Positions 36,697 to 46,088 are shown, counted from the stretch's first letter. The stretch: DNA of 64,000 nucleotides from Gillisella vitis (GCF_001541345.2 NZ_LMVL02000003.1:434001-498000), one strand, 5' to 3'. Program-made: numbers and translations. The notes: generated from the letters alone by a model not told the origin.

Positions 36697-37944
36697 TCAG
36701 ACCTTTGGATTATGTGGCTGGAACAGCTTACCCTTTTCGGCAATCAGCACGAACACAAGCCCTATGACGCCCAGGAAGAAGTAGCCGGCGACCAGCGGTC
36801 GGGATGTTCCATCGAAGGCCTGACCGACGATAGCGCCGAGAACAGAGCCGCCGACGGTCGAAATGAAGCCAAGCACCGAGGAGGCCGTTCCGGCGACATG
36901 GCCGAGCGGTTCGATGGCAAGCGTCTGGAAATTGCCACCGATCCAGCCGAACTGGAACATCGAGACGGCAAAGAATGCCATGAATATCACGAAGGGCAAT
37001 GGTGTCGGCCCAAAGGTTTCAGCCAGTAACCACAGGGCATTGATGGTGATGAAGCCGAGAAGTGAGCCGTGAGACAGGCGCCGCATGCCAATCCGGCCCA
37101 CCAGCTTCGAGTTGACGTAGGACGACAGCGCCATGAAAATTGCCACGGCAGCAAAGGCGAATGGAAACCAGACGCCCAGACCATAAATGCCCATATAGAT
37201 CTGCTGGGCCGAGTTGATGAAACCGAACAGCGCCCCGAAGATGAAGGTGCTTGCCAATGTGTAGAACAGGGCGATGCGGTTTGTCAGGACGATCTTGAAG
37301 CCCTGGAGAATGACTTTTGGGGTGAATTCTCGCCGATTTTCCGGATCGAGTGTTTCCGGCAGTCGCATGTGCATCCAGATGCTGGTGAGAATGCCGCCAA
37401 CGGCAATGAACAGGAAGATCAGGTGCCAGTTGCCGAAGAACATGATGATCTGACCGGTTCCGGGGGCGACGACCGGGATGATCATGAACACCATCATGAT
37501 CAGCGACATCACTTCTGCCATCTGCCGGCCACCGTAGACATCTCGCACGATAGAAATGGTGATGACTCGGGTTCCCGCCGAGCCGGCGCCCTGGATGAAG
37601 CGCAGGATCAGCAATCCGGCGAAGCTTGGCACAATGGTGATGGCCAGCGCCGCCAGAACATAGACGATAAGACCGATCAACATCGGCGTGCGCCGCCCGA
37701 ACCGATCTGACAGCGGGCCATAGATCAATTGCGCGCAGCCAAACCCGATCAGGTAGGACGTCACGACATATTGCCGGTAGTTTTCATTGGCGACATTGAG
37801 GGCTTCGCCGATCTGCTGCAAGGCAGGAAGCATGATGTCGATCGCCAGCGCGTTCATTGCCATCAATGCGGCGCAGAGAAAGACGAATTCCAGCTTGCTC
37901 ATGCCTTGCAAGGCAGCTGGAGCGGAACGAAGGGGAGCTGTCAT
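36697..37944 (-). CDS. MFS multidrug transporter, Bcr/CflA family
   Basis: Inner-membrane drug/H+ antiporter (415 aa) with 12 predicted helices. The TM1 motif LAIDIMLPALQQIGEAL, the loop 2-3 motif YGPLSDRFGRRTPML and RFIQGAGSAGTRV in TM4 are typical of Bcr/CflA. Known members export bicyclomycin, chloramphenicol or other compounds. ATG 37944 is near a hairpin (AAGGCGTCGC/GCGACGCCTT, 37970-37994) in the leader. Substrate not predictable. Confidence 0.9.
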   Translation of the reverse strand: MTAPLRSAPAALQGMSKLEFVFLCAALMAMNALAIDIMLPALQQIGEALNVANENYRQYVVTSYLIGFGCAQLIYGPLSDRFGRRTPMLIGLIVYVLAALAITIVPSFAGLLILRFIQGAGSAGTRVITISIVRDVYGGRQMAEVMSLIMMVFMIIPVVAPGTGQIIMFFGNWHLIFLFIAVGGILTSIWMHMRLPETLDPENRREFTPKVILQGFKIVLTNRIALFYTLASTFIFGALFGFINSAQQIYMGIYGLGVWFPFAFAAVAIFMALSSYVNSKLVGRIGMRRLSHGSLLGFITINALWLLAETFGPTPLPFVIFMAFFAVSMFQFGWIGGNFQTLAIEPLGHVAGTASSVLGFISTVGGSVLGAIVGQAFDGTSRPLVAGYFFLGVIGLVFVLIAEKGKLFQPHNPKV

Positions 37945-37969
37945 GGGAAAACATGTCCTGGAAAATCAA

Positions 37970-37994
37970 AAGGCGTCGCAAGGCGCGACGCCTT
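37970..37994. promoter_or_regulatory. Hairpin in the leader of the MFS gene
   Basis: Perfect 10-bp stem AAGGCGTCGC / GCGACGCCTT with a 5-base loop, 26 bp upstream of the MFS start. On the plus strand it resembles a terminator; on the transcript strand it would lie in the 5' leader and might modulate expression. Confidence 0.4.
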
Positions 37995-38001
37995 CATCAG
38001 A

Positions 38002-38032
38002 TACTGCATTAATCCCTCAATCGGAATCGATT
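38002..38032. repeat. AATCGATTCCGATT element, reverse orientation
   Basis: TACTGCATTAATCCC followed by TCAATCGGAATCGATT, the reverse complement of the elements at 16801 and 47312. It lies between the MFS and grxD genes. Confidence 0.5.
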
Positions 38033-38159
38033 ATGAGAGCTGTGCTGTCGATGGGGTTGTAGCTGGCCGCAGGGTGCGTCAAATTTGCCGCACCGCAATA
38101 TGCGCAAGGGGGTAGAAGGGGACAAGCCCGGAATACCACCGGGCTTTGTCCGTTTCGCG

Positions 38160-38495
38160 TCAGGCTGCGCCGCGAACGGCAATACCCTTTTCCTCAAGAT
38201 GGGACTGCAACTCACCAGCCTGGAACATTTCCCGGACGATATCGCATCCGCCGATGAATTCGCCCTTCACATAGAGCTGCGGAATGGTCGGCCAGTTGGA
38301 ATAGCTCTTGATGCCTTCGCGAATTTCCTGGTCGGCGAGCACATTGATGCCCTTGTAGTCGATGCCGAGATAATCGAGCATCTGCACGACCTGGCCCGAA
38401 AATCCGCATTGCGGAAACTGGGGCGTGCCCTTCATGAAAAGCACGACGTCACTGCTTTTGACAGCATTATCAATGAATTCGTTTACACCGCTCAT
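38160..38495 (-). CDS. grxD: Monothiol glutaredoxin (Grx4/GrxD family)
   Basis: A 111-residue CGFS-type glutaredoxin that binds and transfers a [2Fe-2S] cluster. The [10 protein letters not shown] site is at about 27-36, and [26 protein letters not shown] are diagnostic. It is grouped with bolA on the same strand (38813). CGFS glutaredoxins and BolA proteins form a Fe-S complex, so the context supports a joint role in iron-sulfur trafficking or iron sensing. A small basic protein gene lies between them. Confidence 0.95.
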   Translation of the reverse strand: MSGVNEFIDNAVKSSDVVLFMKGTPQFPQCGFSGQVVQMLDYLGIDYKGINVLADQEIREGIKSYSNWPTIPQLYVKGEFIGGCDIVREMFQAGELQSHLEEKGIAVRGAA

Positions 38496-38596
38496 GGATT
38501 TATCCTTTCACATGCGGGTCAAGGCCGCAGTATTCCATTGCCTATATAGGCGCATTTTGCCGAAATTTCAAAAGTCAAAACGGTGGTTAACCGTTA

Positions 38597-38797
38597 TCAG
38601 CCCCGGTTGCGGGTGACCCGCCGGGCCTGACGGGCAGCTTTGTTGCGGGTGTTTGCCCGTGTCGGCTCGACCTTTTTGTCGGCAGCAGGAGCATTCAACC
38701 GTTGCAGCCGGGCCTGCTTGTACTTCTTTCGGTCGGACATTTCAGCTTTCACCGATTTGATCAGTGAGGAGAAAAACGAGGTAATCGGGTTGCTCAT
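38597..38797 (-). CDS. Small basic protein of unknown function
   Basis: A 66-residue, strongly basic protein (MSNPITSFFSSLIKSVKAEM..., then Arg/Lys-rich NTRNKAARQARRVTRNRG). It has no recognised domain. It lies between bolA and grxD on the same strand, 15 bp after bolA, so it may be part of that operon. Base composition looks like the neighbours. A nucleic-acid-binding role would be a guess from charge. Confidence 0.5.
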   Translation of the reverse strand: MSNPITSFFSSLIKSVKAEMSDRKKYKQARLQRLNAPAADKKVEPTRANTRNKAARQARRVTRNRG

Positions 38798-38812
38798 GAT
38801 GATGTGATACCG

Positions 38813-39049
38813 TCAGGCTTCGGGGATGGAGGTTTGCAGGGCGAGCGCATGCAGCACCCCGCCCATATTGCCTTTCAGGGCATCGTAAACCATCTGGTGC
38901 TGCTGCACGCGCGACTTGCCGCGAAAGGCTTCTGCCACGACTTCAGCGGCGTAGTGATCGCCATCGCCTGCCAGATCGCGGATGACGACCTTGGCGCCGG
39001 GAATACCCGCTTTGATCATGTCTTCGATATCGCCGGGCTTCATAGCCAT
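38813..39049 (-). CDS. BolA family protein
   Basis: A 78-residue BolA/YrbA-type protein: MKPGDIEDMIKAGIPGAKVVIRDLAGDGDHYAAEVV (helix then strand), followed by the RVQQHQMVYDAL helix with the conserved His. The length and missing N-terminal extension suggest the short IbaG/BolA3-like type. It probably works with the CGFS glutaredoxin encoded just downstream. It is 39 bp downstream of purL, an order (purL-bolA-grxD) that I recall as common in Rhizobiales. Confidence 0.92.
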   Translation of the reverse strand: MAMKPGDIEDMIKAGIPGAKVVIRDLAGDGDHYAAEVVAEAFRGKSRVQQHQMVYDALKGNMGGVLHALALQTSIPEA

Positions 39050-39088
39050 GGTTCTGCTCCCATTCTGATCTTTTTGCGCGCCTGATCT

Positions 39089-41326
39089 TTACTGCGCGGC
39101 GGCCAGGGTTTCAGCCTTGCCATCCATGAAATCAGGGAACCACGATTCATGCGTGTTGCGCAATTCCTCAACGGTGATTGTACACATACCGTCGATGACA
39201 AGCGCGTCACCGCCAACCTTGCCAAGACGGCGGAACGGTACGCCAGCGCCTTCGGCATTGGCGCAGATGAAATTGGCGAGATCGGCTGGAACCGTTACCA
39301 CATAGCGGGCCTGGTCTTCACCAAACAGCAGGGCATGGGCCGGACCGCGGCTTTCCGACAAGTCGATGGTAAGGCCCTTGGCCGAGGCCATGGCCATCTC
39401 GGCCAGAGCAATCCCCAGGCCACCGGAGGAAATGTCATGGCAGGCGGTTACCTGACCATTGCGGATCGCCGAGCGGATGAAATCGCCATTGCGGCGCTCG
39501 GCATGCAAATCCACCTCAGGCGCCGGGCCATCGGTGCGGCCAAGAAGGTCGCGCAGATAGATAGAGCTACCGAGATGGGAGCCATCGGTGCCGATCAGCA
39601 GGACATGATCGCCGTCCTGGGCGCCGCCGATTTTCGCCATCCGGCTCCAATCGGGCAGTAGGCCAACGCCGGCAATGGTCGGGGTCGGGAGGATCGCGAC
39701 GCCATTGGTTTCATTATACAGCGAGACATTGCCCGAGACGATCGGGAAATCCAGTGCCCGGCAGGCTTCGCCAATACCCTTGATGGCTTCCACCAGTTGT
39801 CCCATGATTTCAGGCTTTTCGGGATTGCCGAAATTGAGATTGTCGGTGGCGGCCAGCGGCTCGGCGCCCGTCGCGGTAATGTTGCGCCAGCATTCGGCTA
39901 CGGCCTGTTTGCCGCCTTCAAACGGATCGGCTTCGACATAACGCGGCGTGACGTCCGAGGAGAATGCCAGTGCCTTGGTCGGATGATTTTCCACCCGCAC
40001 CACGCCAGCGTCACCGCCGGGAAGCTGAAGCGAATTGCCCTGGATCAGTGTGTCATATTGTTCATACACCCAGCGGCGGCTGGACTGGTTGGCCGAACCG
40101 ACCAGCGACAGAATTGCGGCGCGGTAATCGGCTGGCTCTTCGACCAGATTGGCGGGCAGCAGGCCGCGCTTGTCTGATTCGCGCCAGGGCCGGTCATATT
40201 CGGGTGCCTGGTCGCCGAGATCCTTGATCGGCAGATTGGCGACTTCCTCGCCTTGATGCAGGATGCGGAAACGCAGGTCGTCGGTGGTCTTGCCGACAAT
40301 GGCGAAATCCAGGCCCCATTTGACGAAGATCGCCTTGGCGACCTCTTCTTTGGAGGGCTCCAGCACCATCAGCATGCGCTCCTGGCTTTCCGAGAGCATC
40401 ATTTCATAGGCGGTCATGTTTTCTTCACGCACCGGCACAGTGTCGAGGTCGAGCTCGATGCCGAGATCGCCCTTGGCGCCCATTTCCACCGCCGAACAGG
40501 TGAGACCGGCGGCGCCCATGTCCTGGATGGCGATGACCGCGCCGGTCTTCATCAGCTCAAGGCAGGCTTCCAGCAGGCATTTTTCGGTGAAGGGGTCGCC
40601 GACTTGTACGGTTGGGCGCTTTTCCTCGATGGACTCGTCGAACTCCGCCGACGCCATGGTCGCGCCGCCGACGCCATCGCGGCCGGTCTTGGCGCCGAGA
40701 TAGACGACCGGCAAGCCAACGCCTTTGGCTTCCGACAGGAAAATTGCATCCGACTTTGCAAGGCCAGCGGCAAAGGCATTGACCAGGATATTGCCGTTAT
40801 AGCGCTCGTCGAACTCCACTTCGCCGCCAACGGTGGGAACGCCGAAGGCGTTGCCGTAGCCGCCAACACCGGCCACAACGCCGGAGACGAGATGCCGTGT
40901 CTTCGGATGATCTGGCGCCCCAAATCGCAGCGCGTTCATGGCCGCTATCGGACGCGCGCCCATGGTGAAAACGTCCCGCAGAATGCCGCCAACGCCGGTC
41001 GCAGCACCTTGATAAGGCTCGATATAAGAAGGATGGTTGTGGCTTTCCATCTTGAAGACCACGCAATCGCCGTCATCGATATCGACTACGCCTGCATTTT
41101 CGCCCGGACCTTGAATGACACGAGCGCCCGTGGTGGGCAGGGTGCGCAACCAGCGCTTGGAGGACTTGTAGGAACAATGCTCGTTCCACATGGCCGAGAA
41201 AATACCAAGCTCGGTAAATGTCGGCTCCCGTCCGATCAATTGCAGAATCCGGTCATATTCCTCCGGCTTTAGGCCATGGGAGGCAACCAGTTCCGGGGTG
41301 ATCGGGATGGAATTCGGGATCGTCAT
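39089..41326 (-). CDS. purL: Phosphoribosylformylglycinamidine synthase subunit PurL
   Basis: Large ATP-dependent subunit (745 aa, small-type PurL) of FGAM synthase, acting with PurS and PurQ. Motifs are [12 protein letters not shown] near residue 50, [25 protein letters not shown] near 95, [13 protein letters not shown], and [18 protein letters not shown] 41326 begins [14 protein letters not shown]; the frame extends five codons to a TTG. It lies about 29 kb from purCSQ and is followed by bolA and grxD. Confidence 0.96.
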   Translation of the reverse strand: MTIPNSIPITPELVASHGLKPEEYDRILQLIGREPTFTELGIFSAMWNEHCSYKSSKRWLRTLPTTGARVIQGPGENAGVVDIDDGDCVVFKMESHNHPSYIEPYQGAATGVGGILRDVFTMGARPIAAMNALRFGAPDHPKTRHLVSGVVAGVGGYGNAFGVPTVGGEVEFDERYNGNILVNAFAAGLAKSDAIFLSEAKGVGLPVVYLGAKTGRDGVGGATMASAEFDESIEEKRPTVQVGDPFTEKCLLEACLELMKTGAVIAIQDMGAAGLTCSAVEMGAKGDLGIELDLDTVPVREENMTAYEMMLSESQERMLMVLEPSKEEVAKAIFVKWGLDFAIVGKTTDDLRFRILHQGEEVANLPIKDLGDQAPEYDRPWRESDKRGLLPANLVEEPADYRAAILSLVGSANQSSRRWVYEQYDTLIQGNSLQLPGGDAGVVRVENHPTKALAFSSDVTPRYVEADPFEGGKQAVAECWRNITATGAEPLAATDNLNFGNPEKPEIMGQLVEAIKGIGEACRALDFPIVSGNVSLYNETNGVAILPTPTIAGVGLLPDWSRMAKIGGAQDGDHVLLIGTDGSHLGSSIYLRDLLGRTDGPAPEVDLHAERRNGDFIRSAIRNGQVTACHDISSGGLGIALAEMAMASAKGLTIDLSESRGPAHALLFGEDQARYVVTVPADLANFICANAEGAGVPFRRLGKVGGDALVIDGMCTITVEELRNTHESWFPDFMDGKAETLAAAQ

Positions 41327-41673
41327 GGCTCTCTCTTGCACTGGGAGTGAGAATTTTGCCGCCCTTTTATAACAGGCAATTCATTCGCGCGACTGGAAAA
41401 TGTGGCTGCGGCGGGTAAAATGCGGCCTTTCCAAGGTTTGCGTGTTGATGGCTCATCTGTGGCCGGATCTGCGCAAAGTCCAGGGCTGGTGAAAGCGCGG
41501 TTTATGGCATCTCAGACAATCTGTTTTGGGGATAGACCATTTCTTTTCACATTTTCGCCCCGGCCTGCGGTAAACTTATGCGCGATGTAAGCGAGGCGGA
41601 TGAGCCTGTGTTACAGCATGCGAAACGTCTGCCCGCTTTACCGGGCCGGTTGGAAGTCTAGACAGGTGCCTTT
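41327..41673. other. Intergenic region, no feature seen
   Basis: 347 bp between the divergent purL and J-domain genes. The only open frame (41402-41590) has no recognisable domain. I see no strong hairpin. Confidence 0.4.
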
Positions 41674-42285
41674 GTGATCGATCCTTATGTCATGCTGGGT
41701 TTGGAGCGCGATGCCGATGAGGCGGCGGTCAAGGCGGCGTATCGCAAGAAGGCCAAGAGCGCCCACCCGGATGCTGGCGGCGACCCGGATGAATTTGGCC
41801 GGATCACTACGTCCTACGATCTCTTGAAGGATCCGGTTCGCCGGAAAGTCTATGACGATACCGGTTATGATCCGCAACTGGCCGATGTTGCCGACCTGAA
41901 GGGCTTGATGGTGCTGGAATCGCTGATTAACGACATGATTCTTGACGAGCGCGAGCCCGGCAGTTTTGATCCGGTCGCGGGCCTGCGCCGTAAACTGACC
42001 GACGATATCCTCAAAGCCCGGTTCCATATCCTGGAATTGGAGCGTCACCGCACCCGTATCCGCAAGCATGTGGATCGCATTGGTCGGCGGCCTGAAACGG
42101 ATGTGCTTGGCTCGATGTTGCGCGCCCGCACCCAGTCGATCGCCGAAGCGATCAAAAATGCCGAAATCCAAATTGACGCCATCGAGCGCGCCTATTCCAT
42201 GCTGGAAGGCTATTCCTACGAGCTTGAGCCGCTGGTGGAAACGCTCTCCGATCCTGTCCCGGATCTGCCGAAGGCGGCCGAATAG
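41674..42285 (+). CDS. J-domain (DnaJ-like) protein
   Basis: A 203-residue protein with an N-terminal J-domain (DPYVMLGLERDADEAAVKAA, the HPD of KSAHPDAGGD at about 31-33, then FGRITTSYDLLKDPVRRKVYDD). The C-terminal about 130 residues are helical and charged, with no Gly/Phe or zinc-finger region, so it is not DnaJ itself but a specialised partner of DnaK. The start is a GTG at 41674. Two bases after the stop codon the 54-bp tandem array begins, so its mRNA probably carries the array as a 3' structure. Confidence 0.83.
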   Translation: MIDPYVMLGLERDADEAAVKAAYRKKAKSAHPDAGGDPDEFGRITTSYDLLKDPVRRKVYDDTGYDPQLADVADLKGLMVLESLINDMILDEREPGSFDPVAGLRRKLTDDILKARFHILELERHRTRIRKHVDRIGRRPETDVLGSMLRARTQSIAEAIKNAEIQIDAIERAYSMLEGYSYELEPLVETLSDPVPDLPKAAE

Positions 42286-42286
42286 C

Positions 42287-42643
42287 ATCGGCCCGAAAAG
42301 TGTGGAGCGGTTTTCGGATAAGCCGATGCTTAGGGAAGCGATCGGCCCGAAAAGTGTGGAGCGGTTTTCGGATAAGCCGATGCTTAGGGAAGCGATCGGC
42401 CCGAAAAGTGTGGAGCGGTTTTCGGATAAGCCGATGCTTAGGGAAGCGATCGGCCCGAAAAGTGTGGAGCGGTTTTCGGATAAGCCGATGCTTAGGGAAG
42501 CGATCGGCCCGAAAAGTGTGGAGCGGTTTTCGGATAAGCCGATGCTTAGGGAAGCGATCGGCCCGAAAAGTGTGGAGCGGTTTTCGGATGAGCCGATGCT
42601 TGGGAAAAGCTATCGGCCCGAAAAGTGTGGAGCGGTTTTTGGC
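42287..42643. repeat. 54-bp tandem repeat array of nested hairpins
   Basis: Five perfect 54-bp copies start at 42287, 42341, 42395, 42449 and 42503. A diverged 55-bp copy (42557-42611) and a truncated copy (42612-42643) follow. Each unit starts ATCGGCCCGAAAAGTG and contains ATCGGC-CCGAAAA-loop-TTTTCGG-ATAA-GCCGAT, i.e. two nested inverted repeats. Because 54 is a multiple of three, all frames stay open and produce artefactual ORFs. The unit core equals the dispersed element at 25338. Confidence 0.95.
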
Positions 42644-43292
42644 GCGCCATCATTCAAAAAAATAATCCAAGCAAAAACGAATTGCAGTTTTTCTGCCAAT
42701 TTGATTCGTCGTGGCTTGGCTGCCTCAAAAACGTACATCAAATGGCTCCCTGGAATAAAACTGGGTCATTTTGGAGCGTCGCGGATTTAGGTCGTTAACG
42801 CGCCCTTAAGTCCTGTCGAGAGAAGCCGATAAGGGTAGGTCAGGTCCGTTCCGTTTCCTTATGGAATTCAATTTGCCGCCTTCTCATTGAAAAACATTGC
42901 TGTTTTTAAAAGTTACCGAGCGTTTGGCCGAGGGTTTGCTGGTCGGCGTTTAAATATGACAGTCGTGAAAACGAGATTTGTCGCGAGGCACCATTGCGGC
43001 ACAGTTTCAATTTTCGTAATTTACGGCGTCAGGATAATTTTTTTCTGCGGTGTGGAACCAATTGAGATGTCGGACATTTCTGTTGCGGTTTTAAACGGTT
43101 CAACGGCGTGGCAATCCGATGGGCGCGTATTTTAACCCGGATGCGCGGCAGACAGATTTCGATCTGGATCTATTTTAAGCTGGCAATCATGCGGGTAAAA
43201 AATTGTCGAAGGCGTGGGCCTTCGGCGACAGGCGGTCAAGGGAATGTCGGGTGGCTGGGAATCATCGGCGTTTTTTTCACGGAGATCGTATT
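42644..43292. other. Intergenic region between repeat array and XRE gene
   Basis: About 650 bp, more AT-rich than its surroundings. Short open frames at 42887-43323 match nothing known and lack ribosome sites. It presumably contains the promoter of the XRE gene. Confidence 0.4.
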
Positions 43293-43697
43293 ATGGGGCT
43301 TTACGATATTAACCGGCTACTGAATGTGAATGACGATACCTTGGGCGGGCGACTTGCAACTGCGCGGGATTGCGCAGGCATGGATCTCGCCGATTTGGCC
43401 TCGATTGCGGGCGTGCCGGTTGCGAAATTGCGCTCATGGGAGGCGGATCGCAGTGAAGCTGATGCCAGAAGTCTTGGTTTGGTTGCCGATAGCCTTGGCG
43501 TTTGCCGTCAATGGTTGATGACCGGCAACGGGCGAGGGCCAGACGAAGAGGACAATGGCGGCGATGCTGAGGATGACATGCTTTTGGTCATGCGCCGCGA
43601 GCTTGATCGTTTGACCCATATGTATCAGGAAACCGGCAGCATGATCGAAAACCTGCATCGCAGGATTGGCGATTTGGAGCAGCGGTCTAGCCGATAA
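43293..43697 (+). CDS. XRE-family helix-turn-helix regulator
   Basis: A 134-residue protein with an N-terminal Cro/CI-type HTH (LGGRLATARDCAGMDLADLA, then SIAGVPVAKLRSWEADRSEA) at about residues 15-75. An acidic linker and a C-terminal coiled-coil-like helix (RRELDRLTHMYQETGSMIEN) that may dimerise follow. ATG 43293 has GGAG 8 bases upstream; a longer frame to 43203 is unsupported. Convergent with lipB. Target unknown. Confidence 0.8.
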   Translation: MGLYDINRLLNVNDDTLGGRLATARDCAGMDLADLASIAGVPVAKLRSWEADRSEADARSLGLVADSLGVCRQWLMTGNGRGPDEEDNGGDAEDDMLLVMRRELDRLTHMYQETGSMIENLHRRIGDLEQRSSR

Positions 43698-43718
43698 TCG
43701 GTATTTTACAGACGCCGA

Positions 43719-44450
43719 TTATCGCGGCTTTAGATGATGGTCGGCCACTGTCGGGCCGAACACCATTTCAAATGCCTCTTTAAGATGAATATCGACATCG
43801 GCCATCGTTACAGGTAAGCCGAGATCGACAAGGCTGGTCACGCCATAGGCAGAGATTCCGCAGGGCACGATACCGCTGAAATGAGACAGGTCTGGCTCGA
43901 CGTTTAACGACAGGCCGTGAAAACTGACCCAGCGCCGCAGACGAATGCCGAGGGCGGCGATCTTGTCTTCTGTCACGCTACCGTCCGGCAGTGGTGCTTT
44001 ATCCGGTCGGCGAACCCAGACCCCGACCCGATCTTCCCGCCGCTCGCCACGAATATTCATCATATCCAGCGTGTTGATGATTACGTCTTCCAGGGCGGCG
44101 ACATAGGCGCGTACGTCCTGGCGGCGACGTTTCAAATCCAGCATGACATAGACGACACGCTGGCCCGGCCCATGATAGGTGTATTCCCCGCCGCGTCCGG
44201 TGGCGAAAACCGGAAAGCGCTGCGTGTCGATCAAATCTTTCGGATCGGCACTGGTGCCAGCCGTGTAGATCGGCGGGTGTTCCAGCAGCCAGATCAGCTC
44301 GTCGGCGGTGCCATCGGCAATGGCTGCAACTTCCTCCTCCATCACGCGCAACGCATCCTCATAGCCAACAAGTCCGTCGCTGACCCGCCACCGGATCGGC
44401 GCATTGCCAGGGTTGGCAAGCATGGACTTGTCGAGATCGGAACGAAGCAT
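43719..44450 (-). CDS. lipB: Octanoyl-[ACP]:protein octanoyltransferase LipB
   Basis: Transfers octanoate from ACP to lipoyl domains, the first step of lipoate synthesis (243 aa). Signature residues are [32 protein letters not shown], the catalytic lysine in [10 protein letters not shown] and the catalytic cysteine in GIVPCGI (about 204). The length matches the family. Single gene; lipA is not in the window. Confidence 0.95.
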   Translation of the reverse strand: MLRSDLDKSMLANPGNAPIRWRVSDGLVGYEDALRVMEEEVAAIADGTADELIWLLEHPPIYTAGTSADPKDLIDTQRFPVFATGRGGEYTYHGPGQRVVYVMLDLKRRRQDVRAYVAALEDVIINTLDMMNIRGERREDRVGVWVRRPDKAPLPDGSVTEDKIAALGIRLRRWVSFHGLSLNVEPDLSHFSGIVPCGISAYGVTSLVDLGLPVTMADVDIHLKEAFEMVFGPTVADHHLKPR

Positions 44451-44555
44451 GAGACACTATCCTTAAGTGCGCAATTTGCCATTGCTATTGCGTGGGTTGG
44501 TTTATACCGCCGCCCACCATATGTGCGATGGCGGCGCTATAACACTTGAAATTCG

Positions 44556-44602
44556 TTGCATAATTTCTTCTAGGCTCGATTTGAGCTAGAAGAATTATGC
44601 AA
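44556..44602. repeat. Long inverted repeat (17-bp stem, one bulge)
   Basis: TTGCATAATTTCTTCTAG, a 12-base loop, then CTAGAAGAATTATGCAA: complementary but for one extra T. The AATTATGCA end resembles the ATGCA ends of the AATCGATTCCGATT elements, so it may be a related mobile-like palindrome. Confidence 0.7.
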
Positions 44603-44848
44603 TGGTGAAACGGCAGCGCCCTTGAACGGGCGCCCACGCTGACGTTCGATTTTTGTATGAACCCAATAAGGCCAAGGAGAATATGAGCGGCGATCTCCAA
44701 TGATCCAATCTTATGAGGGTTGTTCTCCTTATAAGGTTCATTCCGGCAGCGCGCCGTATTTCACCCTGCATTTGGCCCGGCAAGAGCGAGTTTTCAACAG
44801 GCATATCAAGGCTGTGGGGCGATTTCATAAAAATGTTGCAAGCCGCCC

Positions 44849-44876
44849 TTGTGTACCCCCGACGCATTTGCTAGAT
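44849..44876 (+). promoter_or_regulatory. Possible promoter of tRNA-Leu
   Basis: TTGTGT, a 16-bp spacer, CTAGAT, ending 36 bp before the tRNA. The match to consensus is modest. Confidence 0.3.
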
Positions 44877-44912
44877 GCAGCCCGTCGACGCAAGTCGGCA
44901 CTCTACCACGAT

Positions 44913-44997
44913 GCGGTCGTGGCGGAATTGGTAGACGCGCAGCGTTGAGGTCGCTGTGGGGCAACCCGTGGAAGTTCGAGTCTTCTCGACCGCACCA
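44913..44997 (+). tRNA. tRNA-Leu (anticodon GAG)
   Basis: 85 nt with the 3' ACCA encoded. The acceptor stem is GCGGTCG/CGACCGC. The D-arm is GCG-GAATTGGTAGA-CGC, and the anticodon stem CAGCG/CGCTG encloses TTGAGGT, giving anticodon GAG (44947-44949), which reads CUC/CUU. A long variable arm (GTGGGGCAACCCGT region) and the TTCGAGT loop confirm a class II leucine tRNA. Confidence 0.96.
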
Positions 44998-44999
44998 AG

Positions 45000-45030
45000 A
45001 ACCCGGCTTCGGCCGGGTTTTTCTTTTTTA
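45000..45030 (+). terminator. Rho-independent terminator after tRNA-Leu
   Basis: ACCCGGC-TTCG-GCCGGGT followed by TTTTCTTTTTT; a tetraloop hairpin with a strong T-run three bases after the tRNA. Confidence 0.93.
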
Positions 45031-45380
45031 CGTCAATAGTTTGTTTTTTTAATCGTGCTCCGTGCCAGAGACAGGTCACTTAGGTTTTGAGCTGCTCCAG
45101 GCGCCAGTTTCCAGCATTCGATGTGTGGCTGTAGACAATGTTGTTTTGGCTTTTGAACAGCTGGGAATAGTGATGATTTCGCGGCAGCGGCATCCTACTT
45201 CATGCAACGGTTTGGCGAGAATTATTCAGGTCCAGATTGAACCAAACAGGCACTCGTTTCTCGTATTTCGTTCGTCCTTCGGAAAAACTGGCTTTCACTT
45301 TCCTCTGACAAACTCATGTATCAAAAGCGCGCGGTATTCGAAAACGGAATACGAGCTGTCAGCTTCAATGGTTCTTTATA
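45031..45380. other. Intergenic region, no feature seen
   Basis: 350 bp between the tRNA terminator and the 3' end of the protease gene. Open frames here are short and unrecognised. No clear hairpin apart from a weak ATTCGAAAACGGAAT stretch near 45340. Confidence 0.35.
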
Positions 45381-46088
45381 TCAGTCCGTCAGGCGCAGTT
45401 CGTCGCCGCGGATCTGGATGCTGTCTAGCGTCGAGAGAAAACTCATGCCGAGCAGGCTGCCGTCCATTCGGCCCGGCTGGGTGATCAGGGCGCGGACATT
45501 TTCCCTGATTACGGGGCCAATGGCCACCTGCCGCAGGCGTAAGGGCGAGGCCAGCGCTTCGCCATTGGCGGTGCTGACGGTGACGCTATAGGTTAAGTCA
45601 TCAACATTGATGCCGATGCTGGCGGCATCTTCGGCCCGCAGCACTACAGCGCTGGCTCCGGTATCGATCATCATCGGGATATCGACACCGTTAATGCTGA
45701 CAGTTGCCGAAAAATGTCCGGAGGAGCCTCTTTGCAGGACGAGTTGGCTCTGGCCATCGCCGGTCGTGGTGACGACGGCACGTCCCGGAACCAGTCCGGC
45801 CAGCACCCGGTCGGCGACGGAGGCCGCATCGTTACGGTAGATATAACCGGTGACGAGGATGAGCGCGATGAGCACCCAGGCGGCGGCAAATCGCAGGTTC
45901 TGGCCGAGGTTCTGGCGGCTGGCGACAATGCCAGCCGAAAGCATGAGCGCGAAGGGCAGGAGGGTAACGACACGGGCGAAGTCGTCATTATCCATGCCAA
46001 AGCTCTGGCCGCTATCGCGGTTGATGATCAAAACCGCAGTCCCTGCGAGCAGGATGCCGATGACAATGCCAAACCCACCGAGCTTCAT
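45381..46088 (-). CDS. Membrane-anchored retropepsin-like aspartic protease (TIGR02281 type)
   Basis: A 235-residue protein with three hydrophobic helices in the first about 85 residues, followed by a single-lobed aspartic protease domain. The active site is MIDTGASAVVL (Asp142), with the later GSLLGMSFLSTL motif. One-lobed proteases must dimerise to act. The family is common in alphaproteobacteria, and substrates are unknown. Its ATG overlaps the stop of the DUF1289 gene by 4 bases, so the two are translationally coupled. Confidence 0.87.
   Translation of the reverse strand: MKLGGFGIVIGILLAGTAVLIINRDSGQSFGMDNDDFARVVTLLPFALMLSAGIVASRQNLGQNLRFAAAWVLIALILVTGYIYRNDAASVADRVLAGLVPGRAVVTTTGDGQSQLVLQRGSSGHFSATVSINGVDIPMMIDTGASAVVLRAEDAASIGINVDDLTYSVTVSTANGEALASPLRLRQVAIGPVIRENVRALITQPGRMDGSLLGMSFLSTLDSIQIRGDELRLTD

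Larger units (their letters stand above)
44451..44912. other. Intergenic region with two hairpins
   Basis: 462 bp between lipB and tRNA-Leu. It holds a long hairpin at 44556-44602 and a second one, GCGCCC-TTGAAC-GGGCGC, at 44616-44633. The open frame 44700-44948 runs into the tRNA and is not a gene. A possible tRNA promoter lies at 44849-44876. Confidence 0.5.

Noticed and set aside
40253-41272. 339-residue plus-strand ORF
   Set aside because: Antisense shadow of purL.
42287-42643. CRISPR array
   Set aside because: The 54-bp units abut directly with no unique spacers, and no cas genes are present.
42068-42790. Long ORFs with an 18-residue periodic repeat over the 54-bp array
   Set aside because: All frames are open because the unit is a multiple of three; one frame is also a shadow of the J-domain gene, and there is no ribosome site or recognisable protein.
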